Below are positions 52,838 to 62,111 of a stretch of 64,000 nucleotides of DNA, piece after piece. The DNA comes from Candidatus Eremiobacterota bacterium (GTDB taxonomy: Bacteria > Vulcanimicrobiota > Vulcanimicrobiia > Vulcanimicrobiales > Vulcanimicrobiaceae): the NCBI GenBank assembly GCA_019235885.1, contig JAFAKB010000074.1, positions 1-64,000 of the forward strand. The letters run 5' to 3'. A model generated the notes under the pieces. That model had not been told where the DNA came from. It was given only the letters and a program-made list of their open reading frames with translations, and ran no database searches. Within the stretch, counting starts at the first letter, position 1, and each line of letters begins with the position of its first letter. Made by a program: the position numbers and the translations under genes.

Positions 52838-55800
52838 TTTGCCGACTGCAGGCATTTGTCGGTCTTGACTTTGTGCGCTTGCCACATCGCTTGCGAGGCG
52901 CTGATCAAGTTTATTCCCCAACCGTGATTGGCGAGCGAGACCGGGCTGCCTTGGGTGTTCCGGGCGTTCTGGTAGGTGATGCTGAGCACCGCCTTGCCGA
53001 GCACACCCAAATTGATTCCGTTCGTCGGACCGACGTCGATGCCGGCTTCGAGCAGCGATCCGGGTTGGAACGCGCTCCCGTCCTGCGCGATGTTGTTCTT
53101 GTACGTCAGCGACGGTTCGGCGCCCCACGGGCCGTTCGAGTCGCCGTTCGGGTGCCCGCAGAAGTGAAACGCGACCAGCGCCGTCGTCAGAATATTGTTC
53201 GCCGGAATCGTGCCGGAGACCGACGTCGGGCTCACCCGCTGCGAGCCCGGCGCGGTGTTTGCGTACAGCACGAGACTCTGCCAGCCCGCGTTCAAGCCCC
53301 ACGTCGGCTTGTTCGTGTACGGTGAGATGCAGGTCGGACTCGCGGCGTTGCTGGTGCAGCTCGGCGAGTGGGTCATCGCGAGACCAGCGGTCACCGTGGC
53401 GGTCCAGTCGACGGCGTTGCTCGGATTCTGCAGCTGAAGGTCGAGCGTCGCGGCGTCGTTGTTGAGCAGGTTCAGGTTACCTCGCGGATAGATGAAGTTC
53501 CCCGATTGCCGGGCCAGCACCGTGGCCGAGATGTACGAGCGTTGGAACAATCCGTTCGCGGAGATCGTCCAGTGCTCGGGCTTCGGGTGCGCGTTCGTCG
53601 GAATCGACGGCGACACGCCGAAGCTGCCGTACTCGCGCGTCGCCCAGTCGTTCGCATAGACGCCGGCGACGGTCAGCGTGTACGGCAGCGTCCCGCTGCG
53701 GTCGTCGATTTGATCCGCCTTGTCCCCGTTCTTCGGGCGCGTCAAGGCGAGGCTCGCGCGGCCGAACCAAATCGAATTGCCGGCGAGCGGGTCGTAGTTT
53801 GCGAGCAGCGGATCGTAGGTGTAGCTGATGTGCCGGTAGCCGGCCATCGCGCTCAGGCCCAGCATCGTTCCGTCCGGTTTGATGGCGTGTCCATCGCCGA
53901 GGTCGGAGCCGGAGATAGCGGCGAGGTAGTCCCGCCCGTATCCGTTCGTGCCGGCACGTAAGAACAGCTGGAACGGCTGTGCGGCATCGTTGCCGTTGCC
54001 GAACTTGTACAAGACGCCGCCGACGGTATTCGCGCTGTGCCGCACGGGATTCGGCGACGGGCTGGTGACCGGGTACGCGACTAGCGCCGGGTTCGGGTTG
54101 GGATATGCGATGTACGCGTTATCCGGCGTGGCGACGCGGTTTCCGATCACGTGCGAAACCCCGACCGAGAGGTTCGACGTCACGTCTTGATCGACGTGGA
54201 ACACCGTTCCGCTCTCGCCCAGCGACGCATCGTGGAACCAGCCCAGGGACGCGACGCCGAGCCGCTGGTCGAACGCGTTGAAGAACGGATTGACCGAAGA
54301 GATTTTTCCGCCCGCCGTGACGACCTTCATCAGCGAGACGTTGAAGGGCTGCAGATCGAGCACGTCCGTTCCGTCGAACGCTTGCGCCGGCTTCGTCAGC
54401 GTCGTGGCCGGATCTGTGTACCCGCGGAACGTCGAGGCCAGCAGGCGTTGGAGCAGATCGGCGTCGGCCGCGTTGAACGCCGTCGACGTCGTCGATGTGC
54501 CGATTTGCGGGACGAGCTGTCCGAGTTGCTGCGCGGCCTGCTGCTGCACGACTTGTGTCAGCGTCGTGTTGGTCTGCTTCGAGAGTGATGGCAGCACGAG
54601 GTTGTCGATGTTCCCCTCGCCGCTGACTTGCCAGTACGGCGTGAGCGGTTGTGCCAGCGTCAGCGTGAGCTTCGGCGCCGCCGCCGGTGATGGGGTCGGA
54701 TTCGGCGCCGCGCCGGACCCCGAGGTCGCCAGCGCGCGCAGCCGGCCCGACGTTCCGGCCGTGGATCCCGAGGAGGAGTCGTTCGACGCGTTTCCCGACT
54801 TCGAACCGGTGCTGTAATTGTAGCTTCCTTTCGTGGCATCGCGATAGACGACGACCAAGTCGAAACACCCTCGGTATTGATCCGGCGCAGAAGGCGGCGA
54901 CATGACGAGGTCTTTATAATGCTTATAGCGCGTCTCGACCCGGCTAAGTTTGTTCGGGAACTCCGGTCCTGTTTCATAACACACGCGAAAGCCGACCGGC
55001 TCTCGGATCTTTCCGGGCTGTGCCTGACGCTCCGCATCACTGTTCCACTTGACCGCTTTCGCGTCGACCGAAGGCGGAACGGGGCGCGCAAAGAGCTCGT
55101 TGAGCGCGCTCCACGGCACGGTGACAATGCCGTCGAACCTGGGAGTCGTGCCGGGTGTTGGCGACGGGGTCGGATTCGACTGCGCGCCCGGAGAAGGCGT
55201 CGGTGACGGGGTCGGAGTCGCGCTGACTTTGCACGCTTTGTAGTACTCGTCCGTAATCATCGTGCTGCTTTCGACGCAGGCTCCTGCGACGTTCACCTCC
55301 ATCACCAGGCGCGTGTCGTCGAGCCGCCTGTCATCGCGCAGCGGCGGCAACGGAGTATCCGACTTTTGCGGCTGCGGTGGTCCGGGGATGCGTTGAATCA
55401 CGATCGCCAGATGCGCCTCGCAATCGTTGAGCGGAACGCCGTTCACGAGCCGTGTACCCGGGGTGGGGGTCGTCGTGGGGGTCGGGTTTGAGGTCGATTT
55501 GGGCGGCGGCGTCGCGGCGCATGGCGTCGCAAGGGACTGAACCTTCTTGAAGTCGATTAGAAGGCCGGCAGACCCGTCTTTGGGACTGGTCTCAATGGAA
55601 ATCGGAGAGACTGCTACGAGCGACGCTGGCGGGTGGGCCAGGTTACCGACCGTGTTTCCGCTCGCATCGCGCGGAAGCCCGAGATCGGGTCCCGCGCGAT
55701 ACTTGAAGCACACCGTTAGGTCGACCGGAATGGGCGACGGGTTCGACGTGTCCCCCGGCCCCAGGGTCGGCTGAATTTGCTGCGGCGAGACACAGGCGGG

Positions 55801-56127
55801 TGGACTCGGGCTCGCGCTTGACGTCGCTGCGGGCGTCGGAGTGGCGTTCGCAGTTGGCGTGGCATTCGCAGTTGGACTGGCGGTCGGAGCTGCGATTACG
55901 GTTGCCGCCGGCGCCGAAGTCATAGGCGTTCCCGTGGGAGGCGCATCGGCTTGATTCGCGGCGGCGGCATTCGAGGCATCGGACGAACTCGTGGCCTCTG
56001 CGAGCACCGGCATGGCGTCCATGGCGTCGGGCTCGGTCCCGCCGACAGCACCGCCTGCCAACGGCGAAATAATGATGCCCAAGGCGATAAAATAGACGCC
56101 GGTGTGCTTTAAAAAGACTCTGTTCAT
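52834..56127 (-). CDS. Large secreted, Thr/Pro-rich, probable beta-barrel protein
   Basis: 1097 residues from ATG at 56127, preceded by a GAGGGG ribosome-binding region. A signal peptide (about residues 1-30; HTGVYFIALGIIISPLAGG) is followed by Ala/Thr/Pro-rich linkers (for example PTANATPTANATPT) and two more TPTPSPTPS-type stretches. The C-terminal half is made of alternating hydrophobic strands with aromatic ends (such as LFLRAGTNGYGRDYLAAIS), typical of an outer-membrane barrel. It is coupled to the patatin gene by overlap. No known family is recognised. Confidence 0.65.
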   Translation of the reverse strand: MNRVFLKHTGVYFIALGIIISPLAGGAVGGTEPDAMDAMPVLAEATSSSDASNAAAANQADAPPTGTPMTSAPAATVIAAPTASPTANATPTANATPTPAATSSASPSPPACVSPQQIQPTLGPGDTSNPSPIPVDLTVCFKYRAGPDLGLPRDASGNTVGNLAHPPASLVAVSPISIETSPKDGSAGLLIDFKKVQSLATPCAATPPPKSTSNPTPTTTPTPGTRLVNGVPLNDCEAHLAIVIQRIPGPPQPQKSDTPLPPLRDDRRLDDTRLVMEVNVAGACVESSTMITDEYYKACKVSATPTPSPTPSPGAQSNPTPSPTPGTTPRFDGIVTVPWSALNELFARPVPPSVDAKAVKWNSDAERQAQPGKIREPVGFRVCYETGPEFPNKLSRVETRYKHYKDLVMSPPSAPDQYRGCFDLVVVYRDATKGSYNYSTGSKSGNASNDSSSGSTAGTSGRLRALATSGSGAAPNPTPSPAAAPKLTLTLAQPLTPYWQVSGEGNIDNLVLPSLSKQTNTTLTQVVQQQAAQQLGQLVPQIGTSTTSTAFNAADADLLQRLLASTFRGYTDPATTLTKPAQAFDGTDVLDLQPFNVSLMKVVTAGGKISSVNPFFNAFDQRLGVASLGWFHDASLGESGTVFHVDQDVTSNLSVGVSHVIGNRVATPDNAYIAYPNPNPALVAYPVTSPSPNPVRHSANTVGGVLYKFGNGNDAAQPFQLFLRAGTNGYGRDYLAAISGSDLGDGHAIKPDGTMLGLSAMAGYRHISYTYDPLLANYDPLAGNSIWFGRASLALTRPKNGDKADQIDDRSGTLPYTLTVAGVYANDWATREYGSFGVSPSIPTNAHPKPEHWTISANGLFQRSYISATVLARQSGNFIYPRGNLNLLNNDAATLDLQLQNPSNAVDWTATVTAGLAMTHSPSCTSNAASPTCISPYTNKPTWGLNAGWQSLVLYANTAPGSQRVSPTSVSGTIPANNILTTALVAFHFCGHPNGDSNGPWGAEPSLTYKNNIAQDGSAFQPGSLLEAGIDVGPTNGINLGVLGKAVLSITYQNARNTQGSPVSLANHGWGINLISASQAMWQAHKVKTDKCLQSAK

Positions 56128-56249
56128 GGCTCGTCCCCTCGGCCGCGAAAGACTAAGAACCATCCGTTCGCCTCGGTAGGTGAGGCAACCTTCTCTATTT
56201 GCTGCCATGGGCTGGGACCGCGTAGCCGAAACTGACCCCTCGGGTCCCA

Positions 56250-56400
56250 GGCGCCATTTCTTCTCGACCACGCGATCCAGATCGTCGACTCAGGACCGCG
56301 CTACGGCCCCGGTGGTGAAGGGCCGTCGCTCTACGTGCGCGATCCGGAGGGGAACACAATCGAGTTGAAGCAAGGCGCCGGGCACGACGCCGCTTCCTAA
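56250..56400 (+). pseudogene. C-terminal fragment of a glyoxalase/VOC-family gene
   Basis: About 50 codons to a TAA at 56398-56400 read FLLDHAIQIVDSGPRYGPG, then GEGPSLYVRDPEGNTIELK, the C-terminal metal-site strand of vicinal oxygen chelate proteins. No start or N-terminal half is found upstream, where the frame enters the leader of the divergent gene. This is a remnant. Confidence 0.55.
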
Positions 56401-56411
56401 TTCTAGCTGAA

Positions 56412-57196
56412 ATGCTCGACTATTATGGTCGCTTTGACGAATCGCAAAGACTTCGCGGCGCGGACGACGTGGAGTATGTGCGCACGCAAGACATCCTTGC
56501 GCGATACCTGCCGCCGGCGCCGGCCGTTCTCCTGGACGTCGGAGGCGCGACCGGCGCCTACGCGCTCCCCTCGCCGCGGACGGCTACGACGTCCATCTCG
56601 TCGATCCCATCGCGCACCACGTCGACGAGGCGGCACGCCGGTCGGCGAATGTGCCGCGGGCGCTGGCGAGCTGCGCGATCGGGGATGCCCGGGCGCTGGC
56701 CTTTACGGACGGCTTCGCGGACGCTGTTCTGTTGCTCGGACCGCTCTATCACCTCACGTCGCGAGCGGACCGGCGGCGTGCGCTTGACGAGGCGCGCCGC
56801 GTCCTCCGCGCCGGAGGCCGGCTCTTCGGCGCGGCGATCTCGCGGTTCGCCTCGCTGCTGGACGGAATCCAACGCGACCTCATCGCCGATCCGGCCTTCG
56901 TCGAAATCGTGAAGCGTGATTTACGCGACGACCGGCATACGACCACCGGAGATCCGCGCTACTTCACCGATGGTCAGTTCCATCTGCCTGACGAGCTTCG
57001 AGCGGAAGTGGCCGAAGCGGGGTTTACGGTCGACGCGCTGATCGCCATCGAAGGCCCCGTTTAGGACAGCGCGCGGATTCTAGGCTGGAACGACCCCGAG
57101 CGCCGCCCGCTCATCCTTGAGTTGCTCCGCCGCGTCGAACGCGAACCGGCGTTGCTCGGCGCGAGCGCGCACCTGATGATCGTCGCGACCCGCTAA
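56412..57196 (+). pseudogene. Class I SAM-dependent methyltransferase, broken by a frameshift and an in-frame stop
   Basis: The gene begins MLDYYGRFDESQRLRG, with SAM motif LLDVGGATGAYAL. At a CCCC run near 56570 one base appears missing, because the continuation LAADGYDVHLVDPIAHHV is in the next frame. That frame continues through DAVLLLGPLYHLTSRADRRR, but stops at TAG (57062-57064) where homologues have a Trp (IEGPxW). The same frame reads on to the usual C-terminus ERRPLILELLRRVER then LGASAHLMIVATR and TAA at 57194-57196. Two lesions make a true pseudogene likely. Confidence 0.75.
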
Positions 57197-57351
57197 GGGA
57201 CACGTCGAGTACGAGATCGAGCTCGTCGCTGAGCGGAATCGTCCGCCTGAAAGGTGCCGAGAAGGTGACATGCTAGCGCGTGAGCGCGAATTTCAGCGCT
57301 TTCCGAGGCGAGTCCAATTGCGTTTGCAGTAACGCGCCGCATCGTCTCGGC
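57197..57351. other. Intergenic stretch without recognisable feature
   Basis: About 155 bases between the methyltransferase pseudogene and the GT87 gene. I find no ORF with familiar protein, no RNA gene and no dyad stronger than chance. It probably includes the promoter of the following gene. Confidence 0.4.
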
Positions 57352-58779
57352 ATGGCGGATTCGCCGGTCGACGTGCTGCGCCGCGTGGCGCATCATCGCA
57401 TCGTCCTTGTTCTGTGGCTGTCGCTCGGAACCGTCGTCGCCGCGCGCGAGCTCGCGCGGTCGCCGCTCTTTCATGCGGACCGGTGGCCGATCGATTTCCA
57501 CGTCTTTTGGTGCGCCGGGAAAGTAACGGCGCAGCATGCGAACCCGTACACCGTCGAGCCGTTGCGCAGCTGTGAGCATGCCCAGGGAGCGAGCGGTCTC
57601 CGGATGGCGCCGAACGAGGTGATTCCCTTCGTCTTGCCGGCATACGATCTCGTCCCGTTTCGAGCCCTTGCGCAGCTGCCATCACAGTTTTCGGCCGCGG
57701 TCTTCAGTGCTGCCGCCGTGATTGCGCTTGTATTCGGCATTTTCTTGATCGCGCGGACGACGGAGACGCCGCTCGCCGCGTCCGCCGGCGCGCTCGGGCT
57801 CTCCGCCGGTCTGCCGTCTCTGGTCCTCGGGCAAATCGTGCCGTTCGAGCTCTTGTTCATGGGCGTCGCAGCGTGGGCGCTGCGCACGAACCGTCCGCGG
57901 CTGGCCGGAGCGTGCGCCGCGCTGAGCTTGGCGGAGCCGCACGCCGGCGTCTTCGTCGTGACTTCGCTGCTGCTCTTCGTTCCGCGTTCGCGGCCGGCGA
58001 TTGCGGTCGGCGTCGTCGCGCTCTTCGCGGTCTGGACGATGCAAACGGGACTCCGAACCGAATTGTCGTATCCGGCGGTCCTGCGCGGTCAGGCCGCGGC
58101 CGAAGCGAATTTCTCGGAACAGTACAGCGCGACGTATGCCGCGACGCTGGCGGGCTTGCCGAAGCCGGCGGCGCTGGTCGTCGGTGCCGTGAGCTCGGCG
58201 GCATTGTTCGGCCTCGCGCTGTGGCTCGCGCGCAAGCTGGCGCCGGCGATGTCGGCTCCGGCGCTGGTGTACGTTCCGGCCGCGTGCGCGGTAACCAGCG
58301 GCACGTACGTTCATCTGCCGCAGATCGCGCTCGCCGTGCCGGCCGCGCTGCTGGTCCTTCTGCACGCTCGACCGCGAGGTGCGCGCGCGCTCGGCGCCGT
58401 GGCGGTGATGCTGCTTGCGGTGCCGTGGCCGTATGCGATCGACCTGAAGCAAGTGCTGGCGGCGGCACTGCTCGCGGTTGGGCTCGTCGCGTGGTACGTC
58501 GGCGGCGGCTACCGTTGGGCGGCGATCGCCGTCGTGACGTGCTGGATCGTCTTGATTCCGTTCGAGAACCGCCCGCCTGCGCCGCAACCGAGTCCGCGCA
58601 TTGCGCGCGCCGCACCGAACGCGTCGCCGACCGTGTCCTGGGCGGCGCTCGTCGATCAAGTCACGTCGCGTACCCCGAGGTCGCGCGGCGAGAAAGCGCC
58701 GACATGGCTGGGGCTCGTAGCGCTCCTGGCTGCGGCGGCGCTGTGCGCGTCCCGGACGCGCGCGCCGATGAACGCCTAA
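57352..58779 (+). CDS. GT87-family (DUF2029) membrane glycosyltransferase
   Basis: 475 residues from ATG at 57352, with nine or ten membrane helices. The conserved N-terminal loop PIDFHVFWCAGKVTAQHANPY carries the acidic DxxVYWxAGxxxxxGxxPY-like pattern of polyprenol-phosphate-dependent mannosyltransferases. It would use a lipid-linked sugar at the outer face of the inner membrane. The C-terminal part ends in a short helix. Next gene is an M13 peptidase. Confidence 0.75.
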   Translation: MADSPVDVLRRVAHHRIVLVLWLSLGTVVAARELARSPLFHADRWPIDFHVFWCAGKVTAQHANPYTVEPLRSCEHAQGASGLRMAPNEVIPFVLPAYDLVPFRALAQLPSQFSAAVFSAAAVIALVFGIFLIARTTETPLAASAGALGLSAGLPSLVLGQIVPFELLFMGVAAWALRTNRPRLAGACAALSLAEPHAGVFVVTSLLLFVPRSRPAIAVGVVALFAVWTMQTGLRTELSYPAVLRGQAAAEANFSEQYSATYAATLAGLPKPAALVVGAVSSAALFGLALWLARKLAPAMSAPALVYVPAACAVTSGTYVHLPQIALAVPAALLVLLHARPRGARALGAVAVMLLAVPWPYAIDLKQVLAAALLAVGLVAWYVGGGYRWAAIAVVTCWIVLIPFENRPPAPQPSPRIARAAPNASPTVSWAALVDQVTSRTPRSRGEKAPTWLGLVALLAAAALCASRTRAPMNA

Positions 58780-58830
58780 CGTGGCGCCCTGCGAGCAGGC
58801 GACGTTCCGCAGACCTCGTACTCCGAGCAC

Positions 58831-60870
58831 ATGCGGGACTCGCTCGTTTCATCTGTCCTCCACTTCGGCGCTGCCGTCGCGCTCGCCGCGGGCATCGCCT
58901 GGTTTGCGCCTGCGCGCACGGCGCACGCAGCCGACGATCTGCCGGGACCGTTCGACGCGGCGAGCATCGACCGCACCGCGAACGCATGCTCGAACTTCTT
59001 CGACTACGCGACGGGCGGCTGGCGCAAAGCGCATCCCATTCCGCCGGAATACACCGAATACGGATACATCGAGCGGCTGCAGGACGAAACCCAAACGCTG
59101 GTTCGAAACATCCTCGAAGCGGCGGCGAAGAACCCCGGCGCCGCGGGAACCGCGACCCAGAAGATCGGCGACTTCTATGCTTCGTGCATGGACACGGCCG
59201 CGATCGAGCGCGACGGCCTCAAGGCGCTCGACCCGGAGCTGGCGCGAATCAACGCGGTCACGACGCCCGCCGCGCTCGACGAGGAGATCGCGCACCTTCA
59301 CTCGCTCGGCGTCGGCGCCGCGTTCTCGCTGCGCGCGATTCAAAACCCGCACGACTCCACGCACGTGATCGCGAACGTCAGCAGCGGCGGAACGCGGCTG
59401 CCCGAGCGCGGCTACTACTTCCGCGACGACGCGGCGTCGCAGAAGCTGCGCGAGCAGTACGTCGCGCACATCGCGGCGATGCTTCGGCTCGCGGGCGACC
59501 GCTCTCCCGAGGCGAGCGCGAAGGACGCGATGGCGGTCGAGACGGCGCTCGCCGAAGGCGCGATGACGGCCGCCGAGCGGCGCGACCCGAAGAACACCGA
59601 CCATCCGATGACTGCGAGCGAGGTGGCGGCACTCATGCCGCACTTCCCGTTCGACGTCTATTTGCACCGAACGAGCATTCCGCCGAGCGGAACGATCAAC
59701 GTAGCGGTGCCGAAATTTCTGACCGCCTTCGACGCCGAGCTGACGAAAGCGCCGCTGCCGGCCTGGCGCGCGTACCTGCGCTGGCAGCTCGTCGACGCCG
59801 CCGCACCCGGGCTGCCGAAGCGTTTCGAGGACGAGGAGTTCGCGTTCAACGGCCGGATCTTGAACGGTGCGAAAGAACAGCAGCCGCGCTGGAAGCGCTG
59901 CGTCAGCGCCACCGACGCGAGCCTCGGGATGGCGGTGGGCCAAGTCTACGTCGCAAAAGCGTTTCCACCGTCGGCGAAGCAGCGCGCGCTCGACATGACG
60001 CTGAGAATGCGCGATGCCTACCGCGCCGAGATGGCGTCGCTGACGTGGATGTCGGACGCGACGAAAGCCACCGCGCTCGCGAAGCTCGACGCGATGGGCT
60101 TCAAGGTCGGCTATCCCGACGTGTGGCGCAGCTACGCCGGGTACCGCGTCGAGCGCGGCAGCTACGCCGGAAACCTGATTCGCGGCGCCGCGTTCGAGCG
60201 CAACCGGCAGCTCAGCCAGATCGGCCGGCCCGTCGACCGCACCGAGTGGGGCATGACGCCGCAGACGGTCAACGCCTACAACGCGCCGAGCTTGAACGAG
60301 ATCGTGCTGCCGGCCGCGCAGCTGCAGCGGCCGTTCTTCGACGAGCATGCCGACGACGCGTCCAATCTCGCCGCCACCGGCGCGGGAACCGTCGGCCACG
60401 AGATGACGCACGGGTTCGACGATCAGGGCCACAAGTTCGACCTGCACGGAAACCTGACGAACTGGTGGACGCCCGAAGACGCCGCGCGCTTCGACCAGCG
60501 CGCGAACTGCGTCGTCAAGCAGTTCGACGACGCGGTCGCGGTCGGCGACACGCACTATCAGGGAAAGCTGGTGGAGGGTGAGGCGATCGCGGACCTCGGC
60601 GGCGTCGTGATCGGATACCGCGCGCTCGAGACCTCGCTCGGGAACCGCCCGCGCACGACGCTTGACGGCTTTACGCCGGAGCAGCGCTACTTCATCGCCT
60701 TTGCGCAGTCGTGGACCGAAAGCGTCCGCGACGAAACCGCGAAGCGCCTGGCTCTGAGCGACGCGCACCCGCTGCCCCGCGACCGCGTCAACCTGACGCT
60801 GCGCAACGTTCCCGGCTGGTACAGCGCCTTCAACTGCACCCCGCCCCCGTCGGTCTGCTCGGTGTGGTGA
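58831..60870 (+). CDS. M13-family zinc metallopeptidase
   Basis: 679 residues with a signal peptide (cleaved near AHA-AD, residue 33). The catalytic region has GHEMTHGFDDQGHKFD with H523-E524-xx-H527 and the third ligand E584 in GEAIADLGG, at neprilysin-like spacing. NAYNAPSLNEIVLPAAQL is the substrate-binding NAxY-type motif. It ends with the family CxxW tail (CSVW). M13 enzymes cut oligopeptides outside the cytoplasm. It is likely periplasmic or secreted. No lipobox. Confidence 0.92.
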   Translation: MRDSLVSSVLHFGAAVALAAGIAWFAPARTAHAADDLPGPFDAASIDRTANACSNFFDYATGGWRKAHPIPPEYTEYGYIERLQDETQTLVRNILEAAAKNPGAAGTATQKIGDFYASCMDTAAIERDGLKALDPELARINAVTTPAALDEEIAHLHSLGVGAAFSLRAIQNPHDSTHVIANVSSGGTRLPERGYYFRDDAASQKLREQYVAHIAAMLRLAGDRSPEASAKDAMAVETALAEGAMTAAERRDPKNTDHPMTASEVAALMPHFPFDVYLHRTSIPPSGTINVAVPKFLTAFDAELTKAPLPAWRAYLRWQLVDAAAPGLPKRFEDEEFAFNGRILNGAKEQQPRWKRCVSATDASLGMAVGQVYVAKAFPPSAKQRALDMTLRMRDAYRAEMASLTWMSDATKATALAKLDAMGFKVGYPDVWRSYAGYRVERGSYAGNLIRGAAFERNRQLSQIGRPVDRTEWGMTPQTVNAYNAPSLNEIVLPAAQLQRPFFDEHADDASNLAATGAGTVGHEMTHGFDDQGHKFDLHGNLTNWWTPEDAARFDQRANCVVKQFDDAVAVGDTHYQGKLVEGEAIADLGGVVIGYRALETSLGNRPRTTLDGFTPEQRYFIAFAQSWTESVRDETAKRLALSDAHPLPRDRVNLTLRNVPGWYSAFNCTPPPSVCSVW

Positions 60871-60882
60871 AACGCGGCGGGA

Positions 60883-62085
60883 TCAAGAGGTGAGGGCGCT
60901 CACCGCTTCCCGGAACGATCCTTCGTCGATCTGAAAATCGAACGGGCTCGGCCCGATCTCGTTGTCCGCCCGCATCGCGAGGCTCTCGCCGGCGAGATAG
61001 GCATATTCTAAGTCGGCCGCCTCGGCGATCGCGAAATAATATGGGAAGACGTGATCGGTGGGAACGAGCTCGAGAACCCGTGTTCCGGGCCGGCAGAACA
61101 CGAGGTTCGCCAGCGCGGCACCGTGCGCGCCCACGACGACGGCCGCCGCTGCGAACGCTTTGATTTGACCGTCGGGATCGTTTTCCGGCCGGTAGATCTC
61201 GAATCCGTAGGACTCGGCAATTTCGATCAGCCGGTCGTCGTTGACAGGCTTTCTGCTGGACCGTGGAATGTAGAGCCGGCGCAGTGCCGGCGAGGTCGAG
61301 CTCAGGCGGCTGCGAAGAAAGTCGGCCGCCCAACGCGGCATCCCGCGGCGGGTTCCCGGCAATGTCGGAGCGACTAAGACCGCCGGCTCGATCGCGACCC
61401 CATCCTCCGGCTGCACGATCTTCCGGTCCTCGATGCCCAGCATGCGAAGTAACGAGAGGCAGTATGAATTCGGCGCGCCGGTGATGAACCAGTCGAACCC
61501 GGAGAGCGCGTATCCGCTGATCCGCGCTAGCTCGATGCGCGGCAGCGTATCCATTATGAAATGAGAGTAGTTTCGGCTTGAAAAGTCACTCGCGATCGAG
61601 AGACAGCGTCCCGGCAAGCGCCTGACCTCGTGCGGCGTCATCGGGACGTTCATTTGGTCGGCGTGCCCGCGGTACCATGAATGGTCGGGGAGGACCGTAC
61701 CGTCGTAAGCGCACACCGTGCCGTGCCGCCCGACCACGAAAAGGCGTTCCGCCTCCAGCGTTCCCGCATCGGGAACGAGGCGATCGATTTTCGACGCAAG
61801 GTCGACGTGGAGCGCTCCGAAGCGCGTGTGCGGCGCGAAGCTGTTTCTGTGCGCTGGAACCGCGATGTTCCAGAGCGCACCGTTGCGAGCCGCATACTCG
61901 GCTGAGCCGATGAACCGCCCTTGCGGAGTGAAGGTATCGCTTCGAGACTCGAACATTCTGCCGGGTTCCGCCTTCGCGGCGGCGTGCGAATATCCGCCCC
62001 ATCGGCTGCCATCGTCGACGGCGATGGCAACGCAACCGTCCGGCTGCGCGGCGGACAATTCGACTGACACGCTCACAGGGTTCAC
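60883..62085 (-). CDS. GT61-family (DUF563) glycosyltransferase
   Basis: 400 residues from GTG at 62085. The C-terminal DUF563 domain has NYSHFIMDTLPRIEL, LRRLYIPRSSRKPVND, and VGAHGAALANLVFCRPGTRVLEL, all hallmarks of GT61 transferases. It lacks a signal peptide or membrane anchor. GT61 proteins add xylose or similar sugars to glycans. The N-terminal 110 residues are variable. Its stop lies 12 bases after the convergent M13 gene. Confidence 0.8.
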   Translation of the reverse strand: MNPVSVSVELSAAQPDGCVAIAVDDGSRWGGYSHAAAKAEPGRMFESRSDTFTPQGRFIGSAEYAARNGALWNIAVPAHRNSFAPHTRFGALHVDLASKIDRLVPDAGTLEAERLFVVGRHGTVCAYDGTVLPDHSWYRGHADQMNVPMTPHEVRRLPGRCLSIASDFSSRNYSHFIMDTLPRIELARISGYALSGFDWFITGAPNSYCLSLLRMLGIEDRKIVQPEDGVAIEPAVLVAPTLPGTRRGMPRWAADFLRSRLSSTSPALRRLYIPRSSRKPVNDDRLIEIAESYGFEIYRPENDPDGQIKAFAAAAVVVGAHGAALANLVFCRPGTRVLELVPTDHVFPYYFAIAEAADLEYAYLAGESLAMRADNEIGPSPFDFQIDEGSFREAVSALTS

Positions 62086-62111
62086 GATCTTCTACTAGCG
62101 AAGGCGAACGC

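Noticed and set aside
55100-55900. Short direct repeats of GTCGGAGT- and GGGGTCGG-like sequence
   Set aside because: They are the codon-level consequence of TPTP/TPSP linkers in the secreted protein, not a CRISPR or mobile repeat.
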